22,921 nt of DNA, from the NCBI GenBank assembly GCA_036897095.1, contig JAYMSP010002690.1, positions 1-22,921 of the forward strand, given 5' to 3'. The notes beneath the pieces were generated by a model. That model saw only the letters and a list, made by a program, of their open reading frames with translations, had not been told where the DNA came from and ran no database searches. The stretch's first letter is position 1, and each line of letters begins with the position of its first letter. The position numbers and the translations under genes were made by a program. This document shows, piece by piece, positions 8,063-20,292 of the stretch. The DNA is from Plantago elongata (taxonomy: Eukaryota > Streptophyta > Magnoliopsida > Lamiales > Plantaginaceae).

Positions 8063-11000
8063 CGATGATGGCTGCTTATTTGAAATGAATACTTATAATG
8101 CTTATAATTCGACGTTGAAATGAACTGGAAGATCTTGTAATATTAATTTTTTATTATGAAAACATCTTAATTATCAAAATAAATGATTTAATTAAATATA
8201 TAAATAAGGATGTGATTTCATAAAAAAGGTAATGATGCATATAAAGTTACTAAATTAAGAAGATGACTAAATTTGTAGAAAAAATTTAATTACTTTGTAG
8301 GATGTTATTTTATGTGTAATTAATATGTTTGAAGTTTTAAGGATTATGATTAATTTGTAATTTTTTCTTCATATACTCACTAATTCTACTTCAAATTGAT
8401 TTTGGTTGAATCTAGACTCGGTAAAAAGTAATGGAGTTAGTTTCTAAAATATACTTTTGTCTACTTATTTTGGATAGAACACATTTCGTGTCGGTTAAAA
8501 TTATATATTGTTAGAGTTGAAAATTAGATTTTGGAAGAGTGGGATAGAGTTGGAAAAATCAATATTTAAAGTCAAACAACATATTAATGTTAAAGGGTTT
8601 AAATCTCATATTTGGAAGTGCATGTTACATTAGTCATCTATACATTAATGATGTGGGTTCAAAATTATTAAATTAGGATTATCACACATTAGAATTTAGA
8701 ATAGACCTTTATAGGGTTACCTATTTTCACCAAACTAGCCCCAACCTAATTATAGCCAAAGAATAATTTTAATGGACCACAATCTCAGAATCCAACTCTA
8801 ATGGTAAAAATCAACTTCATTCCAAAATAAGAGTGAAATACTTGGGAATAAAAATACAGTAATTATTAAAAGTTAAAATATACAAATCACTTCACATAGT
8901 CAGTTGTGTTTTAGTTTGAACTCACCAATTACATATACGCAATTTGAGCTCTCGTAACTTAAACGACATTGATGATCACTACGTTTAACAGGCTCCATCT
9001 AAACCACGCATATTGTATTTATAAAAATTATTAGAGTGAAAATTATAATATTAACTAAAATACACTTAATAAAAAATTTTATTAGCATTTCACCATAACA
9101 TATGCAGTATATACTATATACTATGAATCTGATCCATAATATATATGACTATCGGTAACTAGTTTATTTTATCATTTTATCTATTATAGTGAAATGTGAA
9201 AATTTTATATTTTAATAATAAATGGTCAGGCAAATAATTGGGGAATGTACGCCAATTTGCAAGTACCACCGATTGAAATGATCTATTATATCCCATCACG
9301 TGAATACTACATGTACTGGATTTCAAGTACACATTCCAACTGGCAATTAATTGGACTCTAGCTAGTCAAACAACAAACATTTTTAACCTAATTAACTTTT
9401 TAATCTTCTATACAGATCTTTATAATCATATAATCCCGTTATCTTCTTGTTGCAATGATTTTGTATTCGGGTTAAAACGTTCACAATCAACTATACAATA
9501 TGTTACTCATTTCGATGATTAACATATACCATTCATTCTTTGTGATCATTATACGTCGTAGAAAGTTGCGAATGAGACGGAATATTTACGCTCCAACTAA
9601 ATCATGTCCTGTATCCGACCTTAGAGTAGGATATTCATATTCTTTCATGTATTTCACAGTTGACATAGAGAATGCTGAACCAATTCTTGCTATAATTAAG
9701 ATACTGGTGGTTCTGTTTGGGTGTGAATTAATATCTCCACATGTTACCATTACTACCCTATGTCATGTCCCATTCTCTTCTCATGAAATTGTCATGCTCT
9801 AATCTCTATAGTCTATATCAAACGAAACTATCCCATTGCGGATATACTACGACCCAAGATCTTCGTATCGATCGTTTTGAATTGGATGATTATTAATGCC
9901 TGAGTTCGTTTGTTGAGATTAAATGGATTGGGAAGTTCGTTTGTTGGAGAATTTCTTTAATGAATGACGTCAAGAAATTGAAATACTAAGAGGTGGTATA
10001 AGTTTAGTCGACAATACTTTTAGCATGAAGTAAAAATCAATTGCTATAATGTCGGTAAAATATTTTGATGGAGACCTTTAATAGAGAGTGGAAGATTGAT
10101 GGAGTTGAGGGAATGAAAGCTTATTGCCATTGAGACTTCAGGCTTGTACTGACAATGTTGGCATGTTTGTTGCAATAGGACCGTTATATTTGATATATTC
10201 TCGTTATCGTACTATTTATTAAATTAAAGAAACTCACCATTATATTGATAATTATTTAATATATACTAACTAAGTAAGCATTATGATAATACTCATTAGC
10301 CGTTGTTGCCTTAGATTTTTATTAATTCTTGGAAATAGCGATTTATTTGGTCAAAGCTTAAATATTACTCTATCATTAAACAAAAAAAAATTAATGCAGG
10401 ATGTGTCTTATATGATTATGTTAATTGTTAGTCACATGAGAATCTTATCCAGATTTTCATTGTGATCAGAGCCGCAGAGAAGGGTTTCAGACGGGCTATA
10501 GTCCCCCATCTAAACTCCGAGCAGCTTCCATGGTAAAAATCTGATGCCCGGCCCCCCGTCAGGACTAATATGTACTCCGTCATCATATTCTAAAATAAGA
10601 TGTTACCGAAAAATAAAAATTTTAATTAGCGACGAACAAACTAATCGGTACCCAAATTTAAAATAAGTAACCTAATCCATAGGATTTTTTTTAGGACATT
10701 TATGCACTTGGAATTTCTAAAGGAAAAGGTAAAGATTTGGAAAAGTCATCGCCTTTGAGTTTTGAGAAGCCAAAGATGTACCAGGAAAGCTTCAAAATCT
10801 ATTTCTTTTTGAAGGGACCTTTTTAATTTGACTATTGGCTTTTCATCTCTTGCCTTCGATTGACAGACATTCTTCAATTGTATACAGCTTTCCAACTAGT
10901 AATGTATAAAATATGTTTACTTTTAAATCCACCCCAAATTAACTTTTAAAATCGTCAAAATCATTATTTATCATATTGTTTGAGCGTCCAACTTCCCACT

Positions 11001-11400
11001 CAGATCGAACCTTTTGTATATAAAAAATTTCAATTTCAATTGTATTATAATGCCACTTAAATTTTATCCCAAACAATTTCATATCACCGTATGCCCAATC
11101 TTACATCTCTTAACTGGATGTTCAATTGAAGAGCTCGGGATCGAAAGTATCGTCCCATTCTTGTTAGTGGCATGGTAGCTTCAACAGGCAATAAGCTAGT
11201 TGCATTTCCTGCGACCCTGTTGCGGAGCTTGTCCTACGTATAAACAATTGCACAACTGATGGTGTTACAGTTTTCATGACTATAGACTAATGACTGATCC
11301 ACATAGCCCTATCAATTCGTTTACTAAACATACAATTGCTGCATTTTTCGAAGTGAAAAGGGAAAAGAGGTCTTCGAACTAACCAATACAATACTGGTAC
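8063..11400. other. Long AT-rich intergenic region, no supported gene
   Basis: No exon with a recognisable family, no signal for an RNA gene and no paired terminal repeats were seen. The longest frame (9500-9802, 100 codons) has no recognisable domain and a composition like its surroundings. A palindromic CACGTG (G-box core) lies at 9297-9302 with no gene close by. 'tactccgt...ctaaaataagatg' near 10571-10602 resembles a degraded Stowaway-type terminus but is unpaired. Confidence 0.4.
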
Positions 11401-11861
11401 TGATGAAGATCACGTCATTACAGAAAAAGCAAGTCTACATCAACTTGCACAGTTACTACTAACTAGCAAGTAGTAACACAAGGGCCAGAGAACAAAAACC
11501 AAGTAATCCAAAGTCACTACAAGGACCAAAAACAAAAACCAAGTAATCCAACAGCAATTGAAGTTTGGTGGCTCCTAGCCATGAAGAAATAAGAAAATGT
11601 GGCTGATGAAGAGAAATTCATTCCTAACTATATCAACATCCTGCCGACAAGATGCTTTCTGTCCGCATATTCTCAAAGAGCAGTCATTTAACCTGTAACA
11701 GGTCTTGAACACATGAAAATCACAGACCATTCTATGTACAGATAAATAGTTAGACTGTTGATCCATCTGTTGATCTGGTGGGATTAATAGATGAGAATTC
11801 ATCTTTCTAACCGAGCTGCTTCAGATATACGAATAAAAAGACCAGACTAGGAGGTTATTTA
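11401..11861 (-). other. Probable 3' UTR of the MYB-CC gene
   Basis: Sequence directly downstream (minus strand) of the MYB-CC stop codon TAA at 11864-11862. A 75-codon frame at 11575-11802 has no recognisable domain and is taken as UTR. The 3' end could not be placed. Confidence 0.4.
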
Positions 11862-14800
11862 TTAGGGCGTTCCTGAAGTACTGGCCTTTGCACGTTTTGA
11901 TGGTGGGCCAAGTCCATTAGCTTCTGGTTGATGGTCCACCGAGGCCTCCGTCTCAAATGCCTTCTTGTACTTACTCGGCTGTTCATCAGTCGCAACTTCT
12001 TTAGCTGCAACACCATTGGAGTTAGATGGTGATCCTTTCTGCTTTTCCTCTTCCATCTTTCTTTGCTGTTCGAAAATCATCTGAAGGTGTTTCCCTTGCT
12101 CTTCAATTCTAAGTTGTAGATTCCTTTGAATCTTGAAAGAAAAGGAAACTTGTAGTCAGAACTATGAAGTGCTGAGTCTACTCAGAAGTGTATCGAACAA
12201 CTAACTTGCACAGAACTAAAACTAGGACCGCAGACCAGGTAAGTGAACTAACCACAAAATAAAAGCGAAATTTCAAATGTTCATTAAGATAAAAAAGAAA
12301 ATGTTGATTCCTAGCATAAAAGCCCCAAAAACCACTCAAAACAAAAATTGAATACATACATCTAAGCAATATCATCATGCAAAAGACGGAGGGACAAGTG
12401 TCAATATGGGTAATGCTCGAATGTCAAAACTGCAACGCACATTTTACTATGGATACTATCCATCAGCCTTGGGATACCCAAAATCTATTATTTCCATTAA
12501 CCCTCTCGTTGAGGTGACAGATGATCTGATGTTTGAACAGAGGTTTCAATATTTGGTTCCATCCTACATACTTGGGGTCGGGTTTTACTGAAAAGGGCAA
12601 AATAAAACCTCAATCATCATATGACCATACCTCAAGTTGTTCGTGGAGCTGTTTCTGTACTTCCATCTGCAGTTTGAGGGCTTCAGTTATCCCCGCAGTC
12701 CTGCCATCGATTTTTTTTAATAACTCAGCTTTAGTACAACGAAAAGGATAGGAACACACAAAAAGAGATCGAGAGTAAGAGAGTACGTTTTTAAATCTAG
12801 GTTTGGCATCTTGGCTGAAGCATTTGCCTTCTTTTCTGAAGCTTCTGCACAGAACCAAACCAATTTTGAGTATCCAGTATAATGTATGTATACAATAGAT
12901 CCTTTGTATTCCTCAAGAAGTAGCAACCAAGAAAATAAACATATGCTCTCTCATTGACAAACCAAGTTGGAGAGAAAGGTGAATTTATTATTGCAACCAC
13001 TAAGATATGACATGGATGAACGATTTCAACGATATGAAGCATACAAGATAACCTGATACAGGGAAAAAAGTTAAAGAAAACGAAAAGGGTAACATCACTA
13101 CCTTCCGATGATTCTGGCTTGAATCTGGCAGTTCTATATTTCTGAAATAAAATAAGATTGTAAGCAGAGAAGTACAGTTTGTAGCAAAAGAATATCACAT
13201 ATAAAGTGTGTCAATGTACCTGTAAGTGGCTTTTCACATGGTAGATGGTGAGACCCTCAACATTCATGAGCTTCAATACACCTTTTGGTGTAGCTTCTGT
13301 GAAATTTTACATAATGTGGAATACATATATTAGACATGGTCTTTATACAAAATAAAACTTGCAACCTACATTCCCTTGAGAACTTGATAAGGTATAGAAG
13401 ATCAAGATACTCACGTTCACAACCACCGAGTTTATTTACAGCATCCAAAAACATTTCATGAAGTTCTGGAGTCCAGCGCATCCGTGTTTTATTGGGAGGT
13501 GCAGGGGGAGAGCTGACTGCAGTGCAGCCTTGTATACTAAGCACAGGTTGAGGTTGAAACTGCTGCTGCTCATGAGGTTGATGAACTTGTGGGCGAATAT
13601 CAGGGACAACAGGTGGCTCAAGTAGCTAATAAATCAGATTAAACTTCCGTAAGATTTCAAGAAGGGCTCAGCATAACACACAAGAATTAAACAAAGAACA
13701 TAGATTTTGTATTTATAATGACAGCTGCATGTGCTTAGGTAGCAATGAACTTCATTGTACTAGATGTGCCATTAAAATTTTAGAAAGAATTTCACAGCTC
13801 TTAAGCCAAAGCATTAGTTATGCTACATGTATACTTCTTGAACGAACCCAAATAACATCTCAGATCACTAATTCTGTTAAACGTGGTAAAGATAACATGA
13901 AAGGACACAGAGACTATATTGCCTTGGGAAAAGAGCACTATGTCTCCAAGTGTCAGATGAATACAGGAATTTTACTGGGCATAAAAGGTGGATCATAATC
14001 CAGGAGATAAAATAAGAAGTGTAATTCTAACAAAATGTTTTTTGTCTGAGCATTGAAAACCCCCACATTTACTGATCATCTAATCATCTAACCCACATTT
14101 TTACCACATTACATTCCATACCATGCCACACCTGCATAACCTTACACCAGCACCCACCCAAACCATGTATTGGGCACATTGCCCAAATTACACCCGTGTA
14201 AACTTGAAAGAGTGACTTTTCCTAAAGTTTAGGAAATGCTGGTTTTTTATGAGATTTACTCGGGGGAAAAAAACTTGTGTTAGATGGTCTAGCAGTTAGA
14301 CACACCTTAAATATTAGAAGGAATCACTCACGCCACTACCCACCCCAAGTGATAGGAGCATTCCCATAATTTGCATAGACGCCTTAATATATCAGGAAGA
14401 AGCACACCGTCAAGGCGTCAGGCACACAGATGTTAGGCACATTCCCTAATTATGCACCCGTCCAACATTAATAGTCTTAGACAAGTTCTTGTCTAAGTCA
14501 AATCAGAAAACCAATTATAGAAAATGAAAGAAATAAAATATATGCAAATAATCTACACACTTAGCAAGCTCAATCGTAGGAGGGGGGGGGGACTAGAAAT
14601 AAAAAACTGCACAAGGTAAGCACTGGAAATCAGAAGCAGACCTTGGAGTGATCAGGGACATTGACATCAATAAGAATATCACTCAAATTTGTGAGTGCAT
14701 CATCACCAGTTGCAATCAGCTGATCGGCCCATTCCCATTCTTGCAAGTCAGTTTTTATATCATTGTCTCCTATAACCAGCGGACCTGGCTGCTCGTTCTC

Positions 14801-14953
14801 AGCGGGAACATTCATCGGAATATCAAGAAAGTTTCCAATAGAATCCATGCTCCAAGTGACATTATTCATGTCAGTAGCAAACTCATTTACTTGATTCAGT
14901 GGCATATTTGGATGGGACCAATGATCCAACGGGGAAGAAACCGTATCTTTCAT
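11862..14953 (-). CDS. MYB-CC transcription factor, PHR1/PHL type
   Basis: Seven coding exons on the minus strand: 14953-14642, 13625-13415, 13296-13220, 13141-13102, 12844-12787, 12700-12631 and 12131-11862. Their phases fit and give 345 residues. The acidic N-terminal region has [16 protein letters not shown], matching the WHEWADHLI block of PHR1. The MYB (GARP) domain runs about 150-205: [20 protein letters not shown], then [20 protein letters not shown] and SHLQKYR (197-203). The coiled coil begins [20 protein letters not shown] (237-256) and continues [17 protein letters not shown]. The tail is charged, with a short basic PSKRAK. Such proteins bind P1BS sites (GNATATNC) as dimers and are held back by SPX proteins when phosphate is plentiful; the coiled coil is the SPX contact. 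The start at 14953 is the first ATG in the main frame of that exon; an upstream spliced start is possible. Confidence 0.9.
14172..14461. repeat. Diverged direct repeat in MYB-CC intron
   Basis: 'gggcacattgcccaaattacacccgt' near 14174 recurs as 'aggcacattccctaattatgcacccgt' near 14435, inside the 1016-bp intron between the first two main coding exons. The repeats bracket a SINE-like A box, so both may belong to one inserted and decayed element. Confidence 0.45.
14281..14470 (+). mobile_element. Possible degraded SINE in MYB-CC intron
   Basis: tggtctagcag (14285-14295) fits the pol III A-box TRGYNNARNNG exactly and is followed by 'ttagacacacc', a common wording in plant SINEs. A B-box position 34 bases on reads aggaatcactc (14319-14329), a poor match to GGTTCGANTCC. 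There is no tail and no target-site duplication. Confidence 0.3.
14582..14591 (+). repeat. G10 homopolymer
   Basis: Ten consecutive G on the plus strand (C10 in the sense of the MYB-CC gene), inside an intron about 50 bases past the 14642 donor. Confidence 0.85.
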
Positions 14954-15032
14954 GTTATCTGATAGTGTTGAGGTTGATCTCTTGATAAACAATACAGGGA
15001 GCACGTTCTATCTTGCCCATAAATTGATACTC

Positions 15033-16220
15033 CTACAAACTAATAAAATTGTAATGGACGGTAAGACTGTGAGCTCAAACAATAGCAGCTAGCATTTCCA
15101 AAATGCAATCAACAGCTGTCCTTCACAGTTTGCCATAAACAAGGTTTGTAACTCGGATTTATCTGGGAAAAGGATAATTCAAGCTAAACATCAGCATATC
15201 TTTTAAGTGAGATTTGATCTTAAATTTGAAGATAGGATTTCAACTCTGGATTAGTTAAGGGTGGAGAATCGAGCATAAAGTGTCAAATGTCACATTATCT
15301 ATTTTTATCTAGGTGAAAGATGCAAAAATAACACTAGTAAAATGCCAAAGAATATGATGTCCCCACCACATATTAGAGGCTTCTCTTAACGCATTAACCA
15401 TGTAGAAACATACCAACCACCTGTAATCAGTAACCATCCACACTACACTAGTGTGTTTCAATCAGAGATTACAGTTGAATTTAGAGAACTAGAGCATAGA
15501 GCCATTCACATCAACCCATCTCATCTACCAAGTTTTGCTCACTTTGTCACATACTAAAACAAGCAATGCAATCACTTGATACAGATATAAGTAGCTTTCT
15601 GGTACAGTATAAATAAAACCAAATTTTCAGTTGCTTTCTATCTACAGTATAAACAAACCCAAACTTACAGCATATCAAAATTAGGATAATATGTTCAACA
15701 ATCTCAAATCCCAACTAAATGTCAGCTAAGTTGTATCTATCCATTAATCTTATGATACCCAAAAACTCATCAAACTACAAGTACAGGTAACTCAAATCGA
15801 GTACCGACTTCATTCGACTTAATTTTACGAACCAACATAGCATTACTGTAAAGAGCAATCCAAAATCCACCAATCTGTTCTTCTAATGAATAAAGCTGAG
15901 TACTTTACCAATAACCGCATAACCCTAGACCTCAAAGCTCTTAAAAATCAATCCTTTAAGTGGAATCAATTAACACCAGTTACAAATCAAAACAACAACA
16001 AAGCTATAGAGAGCAAATCAACTGAAAAAAGGCAATTGAAGAAGAATAAAAAGAAAGAAAAACTGAATGAGAAAGGAGAATCTTACGATGGAACAACAGG
16101 GATGTACGGCGAGTGAGTCATGATGTACCTTGTTGTTCTTGTATGCGTTTGCATAAGGAAGGAAACATGGAGACAAGATTGAAATCTATCTATGTGACCC
16201 CTTTTAGTACCAACGATGGA
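15033..16220 (-). other. MYB-CC leader exon and 5' intron
   Basis: On the minus strand a leader exon (about 16220-16087) ends before GTAAGA at 16086-16081, and an acceptor TTTGTAG ends at 15033. Exon sequence 15032-14954 would then be 5' UTR before the main ATG. The leader contains a short frame starting at 16121, MTHSPYIPVVPS. With the splice proposed here it ends at a TAG a few codons into the next exon, so it would be an upstream ORF. Other splice choices could instead make it the true N-terminus. No exon of a known family was recognised inside the intron (15033-16086). Confidence 0.45.
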
Positions 16221-16489
16221 ATTTCATGATTGATGATGATGGATTTTTCTGAGTAATTATTGGTCCAAACTGATGATGATTGGATTTGGAGAGAAAGATA
16301 ATTAAAAAAGATATCCAGATTAAGTGAGAAGTAAATGGAAATGAATTTATTTCATTATTTTACTTATATTGGGAATTTTCAGTGCTGTAAATGTTGAATT
16401 TGACTCACAGTTTGTTTTTGGGTAATAAAGACAATATTCTAATGGGAAACTGGAATTGGCAAATTGTCATGTCCTGAAATAAGAAGAGG

Positions 16490-17010
16490 AAAATAGAAAA
16501 TGCCAATCTATATACTGAATTGAGCCGAAAATTGTAAATCGAAATTTAAAATGATTTTAAAATGTAAATTGAAAATCGAACTGAAAATCGGTTCGGTATC
16601 ATACCGAAAATTTCAGTAACGGTTAAGTAAAAATCGAAAATACAGAAAAAATAATATAAAAAATGAAAAGAGTGAGAAAATCAACCTTAATGCTTGAAAA
16701 CTTATTGGGCACAAGATGAGAAAATTAACCTTATTATCTACGAACTATAGTAGGAATTATAATATACAAAAATCTAAACTTCTACAAATTTAACGATATG
16801 CAATATATAGAAACTAAGTAAAAGTTATTAGAAACTAAAAGAAAAAATAATAATTAACGATATTTCAATTTTTCGGTACAGTTTCAGTTATTTTCGGTAT
16901 TGTATCGAAAATTATCAAAAACTGATTTGGAATAACAAACCAAAATCGAACCCTTTCATTTCGGTTCGATTTTTTGGTTCAGTTTTAATTCAGTTTTTCG
17001 GTATTTTTGA
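16490..17010. mobile_element. Decayed transposon-like stretch rich in CGAACC/CGGTTC
   Basis: Left part has 'gaaaatcgaactgaaaatcggttcggtatcat'-type wording and right part has 'cggttcgattttttggttcagttt' ending '...tttttgaacacccTgc'. Related CGAACC-rich sequences ending GAACACCC are widespread in plant genomes as non-autonomous DNA-element remnants. Here the ends do not form a clean inverted pair, so bounds and family are tentative. A similar AACC-rich patch lies at 17340-17370. Confidence 0.3.
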
Positions 17011-17291
17011 ACACCCTGCTCCTCACCCAAGTAAATCCCAACATTAGAGAGGATCCTGGCCAAAAATCTCCACTTTATTATGCATTTTACAATGGGTTTG
17101 GGGAATTAGCTACCCAAATTTCGAGACTGGACAAATACGTGATTGATCGGTTTCGTTCAAAATCCAAGTTTTTTTGGGCTTCATTTTCTTAAACCCAATC
17201 CAACCAGGCAAGTTGCTTATGTACACTTATTTTTAGCCCAAATCCAAGCCAAACTCATAATAAATAATTATATCAAATCGGAATTGAAACC

Positions 17292-17299
17292 TAAAACCC
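17292..17299 (+). promoter_or_regulatory. Telo-box-like AAACCCTA
   Basis: A single 'aaaccctaa' of the plant telomere/telo-box type. It is 1.7 kb from the nearest downstream start codon, so a regulatory role is doubtful. Confidence 0.2.
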
Positions 17300-17760
17300 T
17301 AACTCTAAAAATCAAAAATAATATTTTATTTTGTATTTTTAAGATCAAAACGAAACCTAAACCCAACCGAACTGTTATTTCTTCCTTTTTACCTCAATTA
17401 AGTCTTAATAAGATTTCTACAAAATAAAATTACATTCTCACTAAAAGAGGAAAAAAAGGTTACTAGCATGTCTTTGTAAATGGCATAAACATGTGTTGTG
17501 TAAGGAATTCATACGTATGCATGGTTTACCTTTAATTTTTTAGTTAAATTTTCAACCTGATGATTTCTTTTTATAAAAAATAATTGTTACGTAAACTTGT
17601 AGCTTCTGAAATAAGTTAATTGGTTTGAAAAGCTAATCAAGTTAAATTGTTGAAAAAATTAATATATGATCAGCTATTTACCACCTTCCTAACTAATTTT
17701 GTTAAACGGATGCATAATTAATAAATAAAATCATAATAAAAAATACAAAGTTGGCCCTAT

Positions 17761-17781
17761 CATACAAGTTTAACTTGTATG
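17761..17781. repeat. 21-bp near-perfect palindrome
   Basis: Arms catacaagtt (17761-17770) and aacttgtatg (17772-17781) are exact reverse complements around a single central base. It is too compact for a MITE and no flanking duplication was seen. Confidence 0.75.
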
Positions 17782-17938
17782 ACCCAGTTAATTATACGTT
17801 TGGCTCAGTTGATCTTCAGTTTTCAAAACCAAGTGGATGGTTTTTAATATTGGTGTATGCAAATTGGTGCGGATGGTTTTTAACAAAAAAAAAGAATGAA
17901 CTGAACTGTATATGTTAGGTACGTTAAATCATTAATTA

Positions 17939-18270
17939 TGACGGGTGAAATTTTCTCTCAACCGCGCGGGTCGATTGACGGGTAATTTGACGGTTTATTA
18001 ACTCATTAAAATTAGAAGTAAATGAGTAATGGAGATATATTACTATTAATCTAATACAATAGATTATAAAATACATACTAGTAACATATATATACAACGA
18101 GCGGGTGGGTGGGTGGTCAATTACCAACCCGCCACCTACCCGTTTAATGACGGGTTACAAATTTATAATTTGCAGGTAATTTTTGACAAAAATTCTAATC
18201 GTCGGCAGGTAGTTGACGGGTGATTCAACGGGCGGAACGGACATTTAATTCTTTTTATTTACACCCCTAG
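17939..18270. mobile_element. Decayed CGGGT-rich transposon-like stretch
   Basis: Repeated 'gacgggt'/'acccgt' words on both strands (near 17940, 17966, 17979, 18089, 18122-18155 and 18210), ending 'ttacacccctag' (18260-18271). Such CGGGT-laden sequences ending in TACACCCCTA resemble remnants of non-autonomous hAT-type elements in plants. A matching left end is not visible. Confidence 0.3.
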
Positions 18271-18389
18271 TTTTTAATCTTAGGCGGAAAATGATTGGTT
18301 TTCCCAAGTTACAACTTTTAAATTTATTGCAACATGTATACTATTCATGTTTTCGTCTTCTAAGCATGTATATCGTATAATTTAGTGAC

Positions 18390-18506
18390 TGTTTGATATG
18401 CAATTTGAATTAGTAAAACTCAATTATATTGTTTGTTTTATGTACAAAATAGATAATTTGAATTGGGTTGTCAATTAAAATTCTATACCAATCAGAATAT
18501 CAAACA
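18390..18506. mobile_element. MITE-like element with TGTTTGATAT ends
   Basis: tgtttgatat (18390-18399) and atatcaaaca (18497-18506) are exact inverted repeats 117 bp apart end to end. The arms extend loosely inward through 'caatttgaatt' and 'aattgggttgtcaatt'. Size and lack of coding fit a small MITE. The target duplication is unclear. Confidence 0.45.
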
Positions 18507-19031
18507 ACATTTTTAGGGATACATTGCAATACAATTAAATTTTGAAAAACCCGATCCTAACAATTTAACTCACAAAATTAACGGGGAAAAATTGCTCAAA
18601 CTACCAAATTTAAGGGCCTAGACGTTATTAATCCAAATTTTATATTCAATCTTCACTCATACATACCTCAAGCTACTCAAGTGGAGCTAAAGACACCAAC
18701 AAACACTAAAAACCACAACGTAGTTTTGACTTCCATCCATGCTTCCTTGTTAATAAGTGTAACTAGTTGATTTGATTAAGTTGCATAAGCCACAGGGTTA
18801 GATGGATTAGGCAAGAAACACATACATGATACATGTACCTTTAATCTAGACCCAATTTCCATAACGCAATTATTCTCCCAACTTAATTATGACTATCAAC
18901 AACTGTATTTCTCAACTGAAAGTTGTGATCAAACTTTATCTAATCACTCCTTTAAAAATTGAGTCTTCATCTGCACAAATTAGCTCATCCACTGTCCTAT
19001 TGAATAGACTGATCAAGTCACTAAACTAAAT
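18507..19031 (+). other. Upstream region of the PDLP gene
   Basis: 525 bp before the PDLP start codon. It is AT-rich with no convincing TATA box at a fixed distance and no coding sequence. The promoter and 5' UTR presumably lie here. Confidence 0.35.
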
Positions 19032-20133
19032 ATGGATTCATTTCTAATCTTGATCTTCTGTTTAGTCCTTCTTACACAGCTAGTAAACACCCTTACTACT
19101 ACTACTACATCAGACTATCAGAAGTTAGTATACAATCAATGTCAAAGCCAGACCTCATCAAATGTCAACCAGTCGGGACTACTCCCCGTGCTCTTCCAGC
19201 AATTTATCGCGCAATCAGAACATTCTAAGTTCTTCAAGACCATTGTTGGTGACGAGGACACTGCCGTCACTGGAAAATTTCAGTGTCGTAACGACTTGAG
19301 CCCTGAAGAGTGCAAGAACTGTGTTAGTAAATTTGCTAATGTTTCAAGAGAAGTGTGTGGTGAAACATTGCCTGCACGAATTCATCTTTCGGGCTGTTAT
19401 GCTCATTATGAGAAAGATTGGGCTTACACTGAGCCTGAACCGGAGGGTGAGCCAGGTCTTGACCAGATCCTTCACAGGAAATGCAGCAGGCGTAGAGTAA
19501 GGAAAGAATTCGAGGAAACAATGAATGCTGCACTTTCGGAACTGGCAGTTGGTGTCATGACAGGAGAAGGATTCTATGAAATGACATATGATTCGGTATA
19601 TGTCATGGCGCAGTGTGAAGGGAATCTTGGAATGTGCGATTGTGCTGAGTGTGTGAGTAATGCCGTGCAACTTGTTGAAGAGGAATGCAGATATTCGGTT
19701 TCAGGAGAAATTTACTTGACTGGCTGCTTCATCAGTTATAAGTACTGGGGTATTGAGGGACTTGGTGGGTATTCTTATGACGGTATGTTCACTACTTAGT
19801 ACTTACATGACAAAAATCGAGTGTTTCTTGATTTCCGTCTTACTATGATGTTTGAAACTTGAATATTTTGTTTGCTTGCAGATGACAGACTAGGAAGCAG
19901 GTCACCAAAGTTGGTGGCAATTGTTATTGGAGGTTTAGTTGCCTTGTTTGTGGGATTTGGACTATGTTACTGCTTAAAGTCATGTGGGAAGAAAAAGGAT
20001 GGTAAGTTCATCAGTCTACCATGGTTTAGTCAGATTGATGTCTTCTGGAGTAATGTACTTTGTTAAGTTAACCGCGTAACTGTAGTTTTACAGATAATCG
20101 AGATAATCTTCATTTTTTTTTCCAGATTGGTGA
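19032..20133 (+). CDS. Plasmodesmata-located protein (DUF26 repeat, PDLP-like)
   Basis: Three exons, 19032-19782, 19882-20001 and 20126-20133, with GT/AG borders and matching phases, give 292 residues, close to the family size of about 300. A signal peptide (about 1-20) is followed by two DUF26/Gnk2 domains, each with the C-x8-C-x2-C signature: C85/C94/C97 and C195/C204/C207, the second with an extra Cys at 202. A single helix encoded by exon 2 (LVAIVIGGLVALFVGFGL, 261-278) is followed by a very short cytosolic tail (KSCGKKKDDW). There is no kinase domain, which separates it from DUF26 receptor kinases. PDLPs sit in the plasma membrane of plasmodesmata and promote callose deposition and closure. 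The start has a good signal peptide and no upstream in-frame alternative was noted. It appears intact. Confidence 0.9.
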
Positions 20134-20259
20134 GCTTGGGAAATGTATGTGTTAGCTTGCTGGTGTTGAGGAAGCAAGATGATTCTGTACAGATTCAAGT
20201 GAGATTAGAGATGAACGAACAGTTTCAACATTCTGGGATGATCTTGAGTAGGTTCAAGT

Positions 20260-20292
20260 AATAAAAATTGTTTCTTGAATACCAAGAATAAA
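20260..20292 (+). terminator. Candidate polyadenylation signals of the PDLP gene
   Basis: AATAAA at 20260-20265 and again at 20287-20292, 127-160 bp past the stop codon, a usual 3' UTR length in plants. Confidence 0.45.

Noticed and set aside
9500-9802. 100-codon plus-strand frame with a hydrophobic start
   Set aside because: No family resemblance, no splice or promoter context, and composition like the surrounding AT-rich DNA.
12178-12591. Small frames on both strands within the MYB-CC intron 12132-12630
   Set aside because: Lie in an intron with well-defined borders and show no domain.
14648-14962. 104-codon plus-strand frame
   Set aside because: Antisense to the first main MYB-CC coding exon.
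15886-16116. 76-codon Lys-rich plus-strand frame
   Set aside because: Antisense to the MYB-CC leader; low-complexity and without family resemblance.
19336-19670. Minus-strand frames of 65 and 108 codons
   Set aside because: Antisense shadows of the PDLP first exon.
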